Part shown: positions 8,214 to 17,644 of the stretch, in pieces
Layout: each line of letters starts with the position of its first letter
How positions within the stretch are numbered: position 1 is the stretch's first letter
Notes under the pieces: model-generated
Told to the model about the DNA's origin: nothing
The model's input: only the letters and a program-made list of their open reading frames with translations
Database searches by the model: none
Translations under genes and position numbers: made by a program
Source: Paenibacillus abyssi
GTDB lineage: Bacteria; Bacillota; Bacilli; Paenibacillales; Paenibacillaceae
Assembly (NCBI RefSeq): GCF_014640295.1
Contig: NZ_BMGR01000003.1
Location: forward strand, 1-64,000
Direction: 5' to 3'
DNA length: 64,000 bases

Positions 8214-9899
8214 ATGAAAAGGTTACAGCATGTTACGGGCTGGCTGGCTGTTTTCATCCTTGTTGTGTTGGCCGGCTGCAGCGATACGCAGAACGCGGTA
8301 CAGAATGAAGCGCTCAATGAAGCACAAAATGAAGCGCAGAATGAGGCGCAATCCGAAAGCTCTGCAGCGGAGGAATCTGCTAAAGCGGACGCCTCTGTGA
8401 GGAGTCATATCGATGAGCAGCCTTCCAATGTTTATTATGAGATTTTCGTCCGTTCCTTTTATGATTCGAATGGCGACGGCATCGGTGATCTGAATGGGAT
8501 CATTGAGAAGCTCGATTACTTGAACGACGGTGACCCGGATACCGATACCGATCTGGGTATCGAAGGGATATGGCTGATGCCGATTAATCCTTCTCCGAGC
8601 TATCATGGATATGATGTGACGGATTATTATGATATTCATCCTGAATATGGAACGCTGGAAGACTTTAAACGGTTAACGGAAGAGGCGCAGAAGCGAGGCA
8701 TAAAAGTGATTATGGATCTGGTGGTGAACCATTCGAGTTCTCAGCATCCTTGGTTCATCGAGTCCATGAATCCGGACAGCCCATACCGTTCCTGGTACAC
8801 ATGGAAGCCTGAAGACGAAGCTGTGGATATCACGAATGCAGCTGGTAGCGGAAATCCTTGGAAAACAGTCGGCGACAGCAAGTATCTCGGGATCTTCTGG
8901 GAGGGGATGCCGGATCTGAATCTGGATAACCCTGAGGTTCGGGCGGAGATGATCAAGATCGGGCAATTTTGGCTGGAGCTGGGCGTGGACGGCTTTCGGC
9001 TCGATGCGGCCAAGCATATATTCCAAAACACGCAAAGCGAAGTGAAAAACGAAAAAATGCTTGCAAAAAATATCGAATGGTGGAATGAATTCCGCGCAGG
9101 CATGAATGAGGCGAATCCCGAAGCCTATATTGTGGGAGAGATATGGGAAAATTCGCCGGTGCTGATTGCCCCTTACCTCGAACCGTTTGATTCCGGATTT
9201 AACTTCGGGCTTGCGGAAACGCTCGTTGATATGGCGAACAATGAGCGCGGCGCAGATCTGGGCTTCTCTATCGCGCGGGCCTATAATTTGTTCGAAAAAA
9301 CATCTGGCGGCAGATTTATCGACGCTCCTTTCCTCACCAATCATGACCAGCAGCGGGTCATGAGCACGTTAAACGGGAATGTGGACCGGGCCCAAATAGC
9401 GGCTTCTTTATTGCTGACTGTGCCAGGTAACCCCTTCATCTATTATGGAGAAGAGATCGGGATGTTGGGCATGAAGCCCGATGAGTTTATCCGCGAGCCG
9501 ATGCTGTGGTATGAAGCGACTGGAGCGGGACAGACGACCTGGGAGCCTACCCGGCATAACCAGGACACGCCGTCTGTGGAGCTCCAGATGAATGATCCGG
9601 AATCGCTGCTCAGCCACTATCGAACGATGATCAGGTGGCGCAACGAAACGACGGCGCTTCGTAACGGCAGCATTGCCGACTATCCGAGCGATAACGATAA
9701 GGTGACGGTATTCATCCGAATGACCAATGAGGAACGTGTGCTTGTCGTTCACAATATGTCAGGGGAAGAGCAGAAGCTTACGCTGCGCGATCGCAATGAA
9801 TTTGGGAATATTCTATTGTCCAACAAGAGCGGCAGCGCGATTGAACAAGACGGCATCACGCTGACGATCCCCCCTTACGGATCTATAGTCTTGCAGTAA
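8214..9899 (+). CDS. Lipoprotein alpha-amylase (GH13)
   Basis: A 561-residue enzyme with a lipoprotein signal ending LAGC (Cys22), then a repetitive NEAQ linker (about residues 30-50) and a GH13 barrel. Motifs seen: DLVVNHSS, GFRLDAAKH (nucleophile Asp264), GEIW (Glu309) and NHDQQR (Asp378). It is probably anchored outside the cell, making oligomers for MalE. The ATG at 8214 is eight bases after GGGTGATCC, which fits an extended Shine-Dalgarno pairing; the in-frame GTG at 8199 overlaps it. Last gene of the maltose operon. Confidence 0.9.
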   Translation: MKRLQHVTGWLAVFILVVLAGCSDTQNAVQNEALNEAQNEAQNEAQSESSAAEESAKADASVRSHIDEQPSNVYYEIFVRSFYDSNGDGIGDLNGIIEKLDYLNDGDPDTDTDLGIEGIWLMPINPSPSYHGYDVTDYYDIHPEYGTLEDFKRLTEEAQKRGIKVIMDLVVNHSSSQHPWFIESMNPDSPYRSWYTWKPEDEAVDITNAAGSGNPWKTVGDSKYLGIFWEGMPDLNLDNPEVRAEMIKIGQFWLELGVDGFRLDAAKHIFQNTQSEVKNEKMLAKNIEWWNEFRAGMNEANPEAYIVGEIWENSPVLIAPYLEPFDSGFNFGLAETLVDMANNERGADLGFSIARAYNLFEKTSGGRFIDAPFLTNHDQQRVMSTLNGNVDRAQIAASLLLTVPGNPFIYYGEEIGMLGMKPDEFIREPMLWYEATGAGQTTWEPTRHNQDTPSVELQMNDPESLLSHYRTMIRWRNETTALRNGSIADYPSDNDKVTVFIRMTNEERVLVVHNMSGEEQKLTLRDRNEFGNILLSNKSGSAIEQDGITLTIPPYGSIVLQ

Positions 9900-9930
9900 T
9901 AGACGACATGAGTTAGATTAGAAATGAAAA

Positions 9931-9973
9931 ATCGACCGTTCCCATTGTTGAGGGAACGGTCGATTGCTTTTTT
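9931..9973. terminator. Bidirectional terminator between amylase and uracil permease
   Basis: ATCGACCGTTCCC pairs perfectly with GGGAACGGTCGAT around an 8-nt loop, with a T run after it on the plus strand and an A run before it, so both convergent transcripts can end here. Confidence 0.9.
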
Positions 9974-9974
9974 C

Positions 9975-11270
9975 TTAGTGGCCTGAAGCTTCGTTATCGT
10001 TGGAGAGCTTGGTTACCTCGAACAGCTTGAACAGCAGGCTGAACAGGATCGCAACGACAGTGGCTAGAGCCATACCTGATAACGAGAAGCTGCCGATTGT
10101 TACCTTAGCATGGCTAAGTCCCGTAACAAGTACAATCATCGTCAAGAACAGATTGGTCGGCTTTGCATAGTCGACCTTGGATTCCACGAGCATCCGAAAC
10201 CCGGAAGCGGCAATAACGCCGAACAGCAGCAGGGAGACTCCGCCCATGACCGGAACCGGAATGTTGGCGATGAGCGCCGAAAATTTGCCGAGAAACGAGA
10301 GAATGATTGCAATGACTGCTGCGCCTCCGATGACAAATGTGGAATAGACACGGGTAATAGCCAGCACGCCGATGTTTTCCCCGTATGTCGTATTTGGAGT
10401 TGAGCCTACGAAACCGGATAATAAAGTCGAGAGTCCGTTGCCCAGCATGGATCGATGAAGTCCGGGATCCTTGGAAAGGTCTTTCTTGACAATATTGCCG
10501 GTTACGATGAGATGGCCGATATGCTCAGCAATAACGACAAGTGCGGCAGGTGCGATCGTTAGAATGGCCGCGAGCTCAAATACCGGGAAGGTGAAGGTCG
10601 GCGATTCGATCCAGCTTCTGGCTGCGACAGGGCCGAAGTTTACAAGGCCCATGAAATAGGCGAGCGCATATCCGGTGATGATGCCAATCAGAATTGGAAT
10701 GATACGCATAAAACCGCGGAATACAACGGATCCAAGCATCGTGACGAGCAGTGTAACCGTCGATAGGATAATGGCGTCTGTGCTCGGTGACCAATCGACA
10801 GCATCCTGCGGAGCAATCCAGCCCGCCATACGGGCAGCAACCGGAACAAGCTCCAAGCCGATGACCGCGACAATCGCACCCATAGCTGCAGGAGGAAACA
10901 CGGTATTGATCCAGCCGGTACCGGCAACTTGGATAATAAACGCAAGAATGGTGAAGATCAACCCGGCTACGATAAATCCGCCAAGTGCAGCCGCATAGCC
11001 TGCTTCAGTGGAGCTGTAATTGCCGATGACCGCGCCCGCGGGGGCGATAAAGGCAAAGCTGGAACCGAGGTAGGCGGGAATTTTCCCCTTACAAATCCAT
11101 AAATAAAGCAGTGTGCCGATCCCGTTCATCAGCAGGCAAATCGCCGGATCCACACCGAGCAGATTCGGAACAAGCACCGTCGCTCCGAACATGGCGAAAA
11201 GATGCTGTAAGCTCAGCATCAGGCTTTGCCCGATGGGCGGTCTTTCGTGAACCCCAACTTCACGTCTCAT
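9975..11270 (-). CDS. pyrP: Uracil permease (NCS2 family)
   Basis: A 431-residue membrane protein with about 12-14 hydrophobic segments. It starts with the NCS2-like QSLMLSLQHLFAMFGATVLVPNLLG and carries the AEHIGHL and GSTPNTTYGENIG signatures of uracil/xanthine permeases; the glutamate in AEH and the TTYGENIG motif favour uracil. The ATG at 11270 follows GGAGGAAAG on the minus strand. The frame stays open to 11450, but the extra 60 residues are not protein-like and have no ribosome binding site. It stands alone, apart from pyrimidine biosynthesis genes. Confidence 0.92.
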   Translation of the reverse strand: MRREVGVHERPPIGQSLMLSLQHLFAMFGATVLVPNLLGVDPAICLLMNGIGTLLYLWICKGKIPAYLGSSFAFIAPAGAVIGNYSSTEAGYAAALGGFIVAGLIFTILAFIIQVAGTGWINTVFPPAAMGAIVAVIGLELVPVAARMAGWIAPQDAVDWSPSTDAIILSTVTLLVTMLGSVVFRGFMRIIPILIGIITGYALAYFMGLVNFGPVAARSWIESPTFTFPVFELAAILTIAPAALVVIAEHIGHLIVTGNIVKKDLSKDPGLHRSMLGNGLSTLLSGFVGSTPNTTYGENIGVLAITRVYSTFVIGGAAVIAIILSFLGKFSALIANIPVPVMGGVSLLLFGVIAASGFRMLVESKVDYAKPTNLFLTMIVLVTGLSHAKVTIGSFSLSGMALATVVAILFSLLFKLFEVTKLSNDNEASGH

Positions 11271-11507
11271 GTTGTAACTTTCCTCCAATAGATAAGCTGT
11301 TATTTTGATAATATCTTTGTTGATTCTACATAGTTCAACATAGGTTTGGCAAGTCATTTCTAATATATAGCGATTTGTTTTTTCCTTAGAGTTGGAAACA
11401 GGTCGTATAGCTTTGCTCACGCGGCAAGTCACACAGCCTCTTTTTACCATGGAAACGATGAATCAAGTTATAGTAGAGTAGTACAGGTAGGGAGGCGATG
11501 GATAACG

Positions 11508-12392
11508 ATGAGAAAACGACTGCCGATGATTTTGCTTATTACCTATGCGGCAAGTATTCTAATGATGCCAGCCGGCGCAAAGGCGGCAGGTGCAGCGGAC
11601 ACAACGATTCATGTGAACGGCTCACCGGTGACGACATCTAGGATCATGCAAAATAATCAACAAATGGTACCGGCCGAATTTTTCCGGAAGCTGAATGCAA
11701 GTGTGAGCTGGAGCTCAAAATACCGTGCAGCAGTCATTAACAGGAACAGCATGACGATTGGATTTCCATCCGGTAAAAGCTTTACAGATTACGACCTGCA
11801 AGGATTGAATCAATGGAAGCGGGATGAGCTGAACACGAAAACGATTCATAACGGTGGACGGATCTATATCCCTCTGGCTTATACGGCCAGAAAGCTCGGC
11901 ATGGAAGTTACCTATAGTGCCCGTTCCAAAAAAACGTTTATCAGCATGAGCGGAAAGCTCAGGATAAACAGTGTAAATGCGGCAAATACCGAGGCTCTCG
12001 CCGGATCCGTTTCGCAGGATGATTTGAAATGGCTCTACCGGATTACAGAGGCGGAAGCGGGCGGTGAGAGCTATAGGGGCAAGCAGGCTGTAGCCGCTTC
12101 TATACTCAATCGGGTCAAAAGCCCGGATTGGCCGGATAAAATTAAAGACACAATCTTTCAAGTAACCACCTATAACGGCAAATCTTATTATCAATACTCG
12201 CCGGTGCTAGATAAACGGATTTACAATGTAACGCCAAGCGCTGAGACAAAACGGGCGGTACAAGCAGCTTTAAATGGAGAGGATCCCAGCAAAGGCGCCA
12301 TTGTCTTCTATAACCCGGATAAGACGGATAACCAATGGGTGCGGGACAGGAAAGTGACCGTGAAGATCGGTAATCATGTATTCGCCAAATAA
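11508..12392 (+). CDS. Exported cell-wall hydrolase, SleB/CwlJ type, with copper-amine-oxidase-like N-terminal domain
   Basis: A 294-residue secreted protein. A signal peptide ending near AKAAGA (about residue 27) is followed by a copper-amine-oxidase N-like domain (about 35-155; common in Paenibacillus exported proteins and not enzymatic) and a SleB/CwlJ hydrolase domain (about 175-292) with the EAEAGGESYRGKQAVAASILNR signature. The domain is known from spore-cortex lytic enzymes, but many copies act in vegetative walls; which applies is not visible. GGGAGG lies upstream and a terminator follows. Confidence 0.85.
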   Translation: MRKRLPMILLITYAASILMMPAGAKAAGAADTTIHVNGSPVTTSRIMQNNQQMVPAEFFRKLNASVSWSSKYRAAVINRNSMTIGFPSGKSFTDYDLQGLNQWKRDELNTKTIHNGGRIYIPLAYTARKLGMEVTYSARSKKTFISMSGKLRINSVNAANTEALAGSVSQDDLKWLYRITEAEAGGESYRGKQAVAASILNRVKSPDWPDKIKDTIFQVTTYNGKSYYQYSPVLDKRIYNVTPSAETKRAVQAALNGEDPSKGAIVFYNPDKTDNQWVRDRKVTVKIGNHVFAK

Positions 12393-12469
12393 TGATATAA
12401 TATTCCTCTATTCTCATTTATTAATCAGAAAAGTTTTGCGAAAGCCGTGCAACGTCGAAAATAATCAAA

Positions 12470-12508
12470 AAATGCCACAAGGCGCTGCGGCCTTAGTGGC
12501 ATTTTTTT
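12470..12508 (+). terminator. Terminator after the SleB-like gene
   Basis: AATGCCAC pairs with GTGGCATT, with an inner AAGG/CCTT stem, and seven T follow. Confidence 0.88.
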
Positions 12509-12554
12509 GAATTCACCTGCAAACGGATATTTCATATCATTTACGCGAACTATG

Positions 12555-12571
12555 TGTTATATATCATAACA
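12555..12571. promoter_or_regulatory. TnrA/GlnR box, distal urt site
   Basis: TGTTATATATCATAACA matches TGTNA-N7-TNACA exactly and is fully symmetric in its arms. It lies about 150 bp before the predicted urt start site. Confidence 0.75.
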
Positions 12572-12676
12572 TATATTACAACTCTTAATTGTTTCGAAGA
12601 AACAAATTTTTGTAATCACATATCGTGAATCCCTAATATTTAAAGAGAGAATAGCAAAATAATAAATTGGGAACTA

Positions 12677-12705
12677 TTGCTTCCAGGAAAAGTCCATAGT
12701 ATAAT
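12677..12705 (+). promoter_or_regulatory. Predicted sigma-A promoter of the urt operon
   Basis: TTGCTT (12677-12682), 17 bp spacer and a perfect TATAAT (12700-12705). A TnrA/GlnR box follows 11 bp after the -10, which would suit repression during nitrogen excess. Confidence 0.6.
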
Positions 12706-12715
12706 TCTCGCAAGA

Positions 12716-12732
12716 TGTTATGAATTATAACA
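12716..12732. promoter_or_regulatory. TnrA/GlnR box, proximal urt site
   Basis: TGTTATGAATTATAACA matches the consensus and extends to an ATGTTAT/ATAACAT inverted repeat (12715-12733). It lies right at the start of the predicted transcript. Confidence 0.8.
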
Positions 12733-12754
12733 TTTAAAAAGGTTTATACATCAA

Positions 12755-12770
12755 TGTATACATAATACAT
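12755..12770. promoter_or_regulatory. TGTATACAT-N-ATACAT element (urt copy)
   Basis: TGTATACATAATACAT differs at one base from the copy at 21104-21119 before nitrile hydratase. It starts 50 bp after the predicted -10. The palindrome ATGTATACAT within it suggests a GntR-like dimeric repressor site, but the binding protein is unknown. Confidence 0.6.
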
Positions 12771-12922
12771 GACATAAGGAGTTATTTATTTGTTAGATGG
12801 TCGGGAATTAAAACTGCATTGTCAACTATAAGCCGCGACAGGGGGGAAATCGTGTACCTTTAACCAAATTATAGAACAAGTTAAAGGGGCGTTTGTCATT
12901 ACACCATACTGGAGGTTTGGCG

Positions 12923-14146
12923 ATGAAGAAGTGGTTGGGTAAAGTGATTGCGGTAGGGTTGGCGTGTACAGTATTGCTGGCTGGATGCGGACAGTCATCC
13001 GGCTCGGAAAGCGGCGGCAGTGAGGGGGATGGCATTAAGATCGGGGTCCTTTTCTCGGATAGCGGCGTCACTGCGATGGGTGAGAAAGGCTTGAAAAATG
13101 CAACGCTGATGGCCATTGAAGAGATTAATGCGGATGGCGGGGTAAAAGGGCAGCAATTAATACCGGTATACGAGGATTATGCCTCGGATCCGTCCATGGC
13201 GGCTACCAAGGCTAAGAAGCTTCTGCTTCAGGATAACGTCACGGCTATTGTCGGTGGATACACATCGGCAAGCCGTCAGGCTATGCTTCCTATCATAGAA
13301 CAAAACGATGGCGTCCTCGTTTACCCGATGAGCTATGAAGGAGAAGAATACTCGAAAAATATAATGTATGTCGGGCCTGTGCCGAACCAAGGGCTTGAAC
13401 AATTTATTCCTTGGCTAACGGAAAACAAAGGAAAGAAATTTTTCCTGATCGGCTCCGACTATGTCTTCCCCGTTCAAGTAAACAAGCAAGTGAAGGAGCT
13501 CCTGAAATTAAACGGCGGCGAAGTGGTCGGTGAAGATTACGTGCCGATGGGCCAATCCGAATTCGCATCGATCGTCAACAAGATAAAAGAAGCTCAGCCG
13601 GATGTGATCTTCTCAGTGCTCGTTGCGGAGAGTGCTGCCGCATTCTACAAGCAATATGACAACTACGGGTTAAGTCCGGATACGATGCCGATTGCCAGCG
13701 TGGTGACGAATGAAACAGATCTTTCGGCCATGGGAGGCGAAGTCGGAGAAGGGCATATTTCCGCTCTGCCGTATTTCCAAACGGTGGACACACCGGAGAA
13801 TAAGGAGTTTGTTACGAATTACCATGCGAAGTATGGAGAAGGACCTATTGATACATTAATGCAATCGGCCTATTACTCTACTTATCTGCTTGCTGATGCG
13901 CTCGAAAAAGCCGAGGATATCAATGATGCCGGCCAGCTTATCGGGGCGTTTGCAGGCTTGGAGATTATGGCGCCTGAGGGGGAAGTAACGGTGGATCCGG
14001 AAAATAACCATGTGAAGCTGAACTTCCGGATCGGCGTTGCGAATAAGGATGCGCAGTTCGATATTATCGAGGAGTCGGAAGCCCCTGCGCCGGAGCCGTG
14101 GTCTAAGCTGCTGTTCCCTGATCATGAGGAGCCCTGGAAGAAGTAA
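12923..14146 (+). CDS. urtA: Urea / short-chain amide ABC transporter, substrate-binding lipoprotein
   Basis: A 407-residue periplasmic-binding protein of the AmiC/UrtA/FmdD group. Lipoprotein signal ends LAGC (Cys22). Typical pieces: IGVLFSDSG near the mature start, DYASDP and a YPMSYEGEEYSKN segment equivalent to the YP-YEG motif of urea/amide binders. The ATG at 12923 follows GGAGG by seven bases. It heads a five-gene HAAT-type import operon followed directly by an amidase, so aliphatic amides are as likely a ligand as urea. Confidence 0.88.
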   Translation: MKKWLGKVIAVGLACTVLLAGCGQSSGSESGGSEGDGIKIGVLFSDSGVTAMGEKGLKNATLMAIEEINADGGVKGQQLIPVYEDYASDPSMAATKAKKLLLQDNVTAIVGGYTSASRQAMLPIIEQNDGVLVYPMSYEGEEYSKNIMYVGPVPNQGLEQFIPWLTENKGKKFFLIGSDYVFPVQVNKQVKELLKLNGGEVVGEDYVPMGQSEFASIVNKIKEAQPDVIFSVLVAESAAAFYKQYDNYGLSPDTMPIASVVTNETDLSAMGGEVGEGHISALPYFQTVDTPENKEFVTNYHAKYGEGPIDTLMQSAYYSTYLLADALEKAEDINDAGQLIGAFAGLEIMAPEGEVTVDPENNHVKLNFRIGVANKDAQFDIIEESEAPAPEPWSKLLFPDHEEPWKK

Positions 14147-14220
14147 CTGTTTCTTGAGTAACTAGTTCGGCGCGGGGGAAGAGCGGCCTCTTCTCCCGCT
14201 CGAAGAAGCGGGGGATATCG

Positions 14221-15078
14221 ATGAATATTGCACAGCAGATTGCAGATGGCATCAGCGTCTCAGGTATTTTGCTCTTAATTGCACTGGGTCTGGGGATTAC
14301 GTTTGGTGTGATGAAGGTCATCAATATGGCCCACGGCGAGTTGATTATGATTGGTGCCTATACGTCCTATGTCATCAGCACCTTGGCGGATCTCCCTTTT
14401 ATCGTCGCGATGGCTGCCGCTTTTGTTGTCACGGCAATTGTCGGGGCTTTAATGGAAGTTCTCATTATCAGGAGGCTTTATGGGCGGCCGCTTGAAACGC
14501 TGCTGGCCACTTTCGGAATATCGATTATTTTGCAGCAGCTGGTCCGGATTATTTTTGGTCCTGCGGGGAAGTCCGTATCGAACCCGTTTAACGGAGCGCT
14601 AAATATAGGCTCGGTCTATATACCTTATCTGCGCTTATTTATCGTTGGATTTGCCATAATGCTTGTCCTCATTACGGCTTATGTGCTTTTTAGGACGAAA
14701 TTCGGCATGCTCGTTCGCACGGTTTCGCAAAACCGGAGTATGAGCGATTGTCTGGGGATTAATACCCCGCGGATCGATATGCTTACATTTGCCTTCGGGG
14801 CAGGGTTAACAGGGATTGCCGGAGCGGTGCTCGCCCCCCTTAAAAATGTGGCGCCGACCATGGGGATGGACTATTTGATCGATTCTTTTATGACCGTTGT
14901 GCTTGGTGGGGTGGGATCGCTTCTGGGCACTTCGCTTGGTTCAATCGTGATGGGAGAGGCCAATCAGCTGTTGACTGTATTCGGCGGTGAAACAGGCGCC
15001 AAAATTATTGTGTTCTTGCTTGTGATTATTGTCATTCGTTACAAACCGGAAGGTTTGTTCAAGATTGAAAGGAGGTAA
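14221..15078 (+). CDS. urtB: Branched-chain-amino-acid/urea-type ABC permease (LivH/UrtB)
   Basis: A 285-residue integral membrane protein of the LivH family, with the conserved ALGLGITFGVMKVINMAHGE near the N-terminus. It lies 74 bp after the binding protein and 5 bp before its partner permease. A GGGGGAT sequence precedes the ATG. Confidence 0.9.
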   Translation: MNIAQQIADGISVSGILLLIALGLGITFGVMKVINMAHGELIMIGAYTSYVISTLADLPFIVAMAAAFVVTAIVGALMEVLIIRRLYGRPLETLLATFGISIILQQLVRIIFGPAGKSVSNPFNGALNIGSVYIPYLRLFIVGFAIMLVLITAYVLFRTKFGMLVRTVSQNRSMSDCLGINTPRIDMLTFAFGAGLTGIAGAVLAPLKNVAPTMGMDYLIDSFMTVVLGGVGSLLGTSLGSIVMGEANQLLTVFGGETGAKIIVFLLVIIVIRYKPEGLFKIERR

Positions 15079-15083
15079 TCCCG

Positions 15084-16169
15084 ATGAGAAGAGTGGCGAC
15101 AAATAATGCTTTTGGCGTGTTGCTGGTCCTGTTTTTGGCTTTATTCCCGATGTTTTCATCTGATTTCCGTCTGGAACTCATGGGCAAGTTCATTGTATTT
15201 ATTATTTTTGCCATTGCGATGGATCTGGTATGGGGGTACGCTGGCCTATTGAGTCTTGGCCATGCTGTGTTTTTTGGCCTTGGAGGATATATGCTTGCTA
15301 TCTCTTACAGTCTGCAGAACGGTGTCCCCAGCTTCATGACGCGCTTTGATATTACGGAAATTCCGACGCTGATGAAACCTCTTCAAAGCATTCCCGCAGC
15401 CCTGTTGATCGGGCTTATCCTTCCTTCCATCTTGGCCGGAATTATCGGCTTCTTCATCTTTAAGAGCAAGGTGAGCGGCGTCTACTTCTCCCTTATTACA
15501 TTAGCGCTGGCAAAGCTGTTTGAGATGCTTGTTGTGAACCTGCAGATGTATACCGGGGGATTCAACGGGCTGATGGGATTGCCGCGGTTTCCCATATTCG
15601 GAGAGCCGATGAGCCTGACTGCCTACTATTATATGGTCTTAATTATCACGGTGCTCGTCTACTTATTTGCCCGATGGTTAACGAATTCCCATTTCGGTAA
15701 AATTCTGAAGTCGATACGGGAAAATGAAAGCCGCATTTCTTTTTTTAGCTACAACGCCTCCAATTATAAGATCTTCATCTTTATTATCTCCGGCTTTTTA
15801 TCCGGTCTGGCCGGCATGCTGTATGTCCCGATCAACGGATTTTTCTCCCCGCTTGATGTCGGCTTGAATATGTCGACAATGGTCATCCTGTGGCTGGCGA
15901 TCGGCGGACGCGGAACATTGATGGGCGCTGCGGTAGGCACATTGATTATAAACTGGATGTCCAATCTGCTGTCGGAGCAATATCCGGAGCTGTGGCAGTT
16001 GTTTATCGGCGTCATTATCGTCATGGTTGTTCTCTTCTTCCCGGATGGCATATACGGAACCTTGAAAAACCGCTTTGGAACCTATTTTGACTCCCTCCTG
16101 AATAGAAAAATCGATGAGAATATGGAGATGGAGATGGAAAAACGGGATTACGCTAATAATTTATCATGA
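15084..16169 (+). CDS. urtC: Branched-chain-amino-acid/urea-type ABC permease (LivM/UrtC)
   Basis: A 361-residue LivM-type permease with the motif DLVWGYAGLLSLGHAVFFGLGGY near residue 48 and GRGTLMGAAVGT towards the C-terminus. AAAGGAGGTAATCC gives an unusually complete ribosome binding site before the ATG. It pairs with the LivH-type protein to form the channel. Confidence 0.9.
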   Translation: MRRVATNNAFGVLLVLFLALFPMFSSDFRLELMGKFIVFIIFAIAMDLVWGYAGLLSLGHAVFFGLGGYMLAISYSLQNGVPSFMTRFDITEIPTLMKPLQSIPAALLIGLILPSILAGIIGFFIFKSKVSGVYFSLITLALAKLFEMLVVNLQMYTGGFNGLMGLPRFPIFGEPMSLTAYYYMVLIITVLVYLFARWLTNSHFGKILKSIRENESRISFFSYNASNYKIFIFIISGFLSGLAGMLYVPINGFFSPLDVGLNMSTMVILWLAIGGRGTLMGAAVGTLIINWMSNLLSEQYPELWQLFIGVIIVMVVLFFPDGIYGTLKNRFGTYFDSLLNRKIDENMEMEMEKRDYANNLS

Positions 16170-16182
16170 GCGGGTGATGGCG

Positions 16183-16926
16183 ATGAAAATACTTGAGACC
16201 ACCGATCTTTCAGTTGACTTCAACGGATTTAAAGCCATATCCGAACTGAATTTCTCCTTGAATCAAGGTGAAGTGAGAGTGATTTTGGGGCCTAACGGAG
16301 CGGGGAAGACGACGCTGATGGATCTGATTACTGGGAAGACGAAGCCGACAGCAGGCAAAATTAAGCTCAGCGGCACGGATATTACCGGTTTAGAGCCCTA
16401 TGAAATATCAAAGCTAGGAGTCGGGCGAAAGTTTCAGGGGCCGAATATTTTTGACAACATGACGGTGTTTGAAAATCTGGAGGTGGCGCTGCAAGGGTAT
16501 CACCCGGTGTTTAAGGCGCTGTTTTTTAAGAAGAAGAAAGAAATTACCGATCGCATCTATGATATTTTGACGAAAATCAATTTGGAACGGAAGGCCTTGA
16601 ACTATGCGGTAAATCTGTCGCACGGCGAGAAGCAGTGGCTGGAAATGGGCATGCTGCTCGCCCAGGATCCGCAGCTGATCATTCTTGACGAGCCGACGAC
16701 CGGCATGACAGCGGATGAGACATATAAAACCGGTGAGTTGATCGAAACGTTGTTCAAAGGTCGATCGGTATTGGTCATCGAGCATGACATGGCCTTTGTC
16801 AGACAGATTGCCCGAATGGTAACTGTTCTTCATCAAGGCAAGTTTTTGGCGGAAGGTACACTTGAAGAAATTGAAAATAATTCAACCGTGCAAGAGGTGT
16901 ACTTGAAGGAGGAGTCGCATGCTTAA
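16183..16926 (+). CDS. urtD: ABC transporter ATPase, LivG/UrtD type
   Basis: A 247-residue ATPase: Walker A GPNGAGKTT (about residue 34), signature LSHGEKQWLE, Walker B LIILDEPTTGM and the LivG-type KFQGPNIF segment. The ATG at 16183 follows GGGTG by six bases; ATG 16177 is possible too. It starts 13 bp after the urtC stop and overlaps urtE by 8 bp. Confidence 0.9.
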   Translation: MKILETTDLSVDFNGFKAISELNFSLNQGEVRVILGPNGAGKTTLMDLITGKTKPTAGKIKLSGTDITGLEPYEISKLGVGRKFQGPNIFDNMTVFENLEVALQGYHPVFKALFFKKKKEITDRIYDILTKINLERKALNYAVNLSHGEKQWLEMGMLLAQDPQLIILDEPTTGMTADETYKTGELIETLFKGRSVLVIEHDMAFVRQIARMVTVLHQGKFLAEGTLEEIENNSTVQEVYLKEESHA

Positions 16927-17617
16927 TGTAGAGGGACTCACAGTATCGTATGGAAAGATGCAGACCGTAACCGATGTCAGCTTCAATGTCGGCAAAGCGG
17001 ATAAGGTGTGCTTGCTCGGCAGGAATGGCGTCGGGAAGACGACGCTATTGAAAAGCTTGATCGGACTTCTTGGTTCGGGAAAGGGCCGGATCACATTCGA
17101 AGGCAAAAATATGACGGGAAAGAAGCCTTTTGAGCGATCGAAAAACGGATTGGCCTATGTGCCGCAGGGGCGGGAGATTATTCCGATGTTGACGGTCAGG
17201 GAAAATCTGGATCTCGGTGCGATTGCCCATCATCCGAAAGAGACGGAAGCATTGGTCGAAGAGGTTCTGGAGTATTTCCCCGCGTTAAAAGAGCATTTGA
17301 AACGGAAAGGCGGGGTGCTTTCGGGCGGTCAGCAGCAGCAGCTTGCGATTGGCCGGGCCCTGATGTCGAAACCGAAAATCTTATTTCTCGATGAGCCGTC
17401 GGAAGGGATTCAGCCGAATGTCGTATCGGAAATCTCGAGCATCCTTAACCGGGTGAATAAGGAGAAGTCGCTCTCCGTGTTTATCGTCGAACAAAATCTG
17501 GACTTTGCTTTTAAAATAGCGGAGAGGTACTTGGTGATGGAGAAAGGGGCAATCGTCAGCTCCGGCGATGTCAAAGGCGCATCTGTCAGCGAAGTTAAAA
17601 AGTATCTAACGATATAA
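16919..17617 (+). CDS. urtE: ABC transporter ATPase, LivF/UrtE type
   Basis: A 232-residue ATPase with Walker A GRNGVGKTT, signature LSGGQQQQLAIGRAL and Walker B ILFLDEPSEGIQP; the EGIQP ending is characteristic of the LivF/UrtE branch. It overlaps urtD by 8 bp and has GGAGGAG inside the end of urtD. Fifth gene of the transporter; the amidase follows after 27 bp. Confidence 0.92.
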   Translation: MLNVEGLTVSYGKMQTVTDVSFNVGKADKVCLLGRNGVGKTTLLKSLIGLLGSGKGRITFEGKNMTGKKPFERSKNGLAYVPQGREIIPMLTVRENLDLGAIAHHPKETEALVEEVLEYFPALKEHLKRKGGVLSGGQQQQLAIGRALMSKPKILFLDEPSEGIQPNVVSEISSILNRVNKEKSLSVFIVEQNLDFAFKIAERYLVMEKGAIVSSGDVKGASVSEVKKYLTI

Positions 17618-17644
17618 TCATTCATTTTAGAGGAGGAATAAAAC

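Larger units (their letters stand above)
12393..12922. other. 530-bp control region before the urt operon (no gene)
   Basis: It holds the terminator of the hydrolase gene, two TnrA/GlnR boxes, a sigma-A promoter and the TGTATACAT element, all listed separately. The remainder is AT-rich with no coding signal. Confidence 0.75.

Noticed and set aside
8290-8360. Possible tandem repeat (NEAQ units) as a mobile or phase-variable tract
   Set aside because: Only four degenerate 12-bp units; an ordinary lipoprotein linker.
11271-11450. 60-residue N-terminal extension of the uracil permease
   Set aside because: The extension is not membrane-like, and the GGAGGAAAG site directly precedes ATG 11270.
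9975-12392. A c-di-GMP or c-di-AMP riboswitch before the SleB-like gene or uracil permease
   Set aside because: A GAGCAAAGCT segment looked suggestive, but the remaining conserved elements of those riboswitches are missing.
12893-14146. Branched-chain amino acid (Liv) importer
   Set aside because: The permease and ATPase types are shared, but the binding protein has the YP-YEG-type motif of urea/amide binders and the operon runs into an amidase under a nitrogen box.
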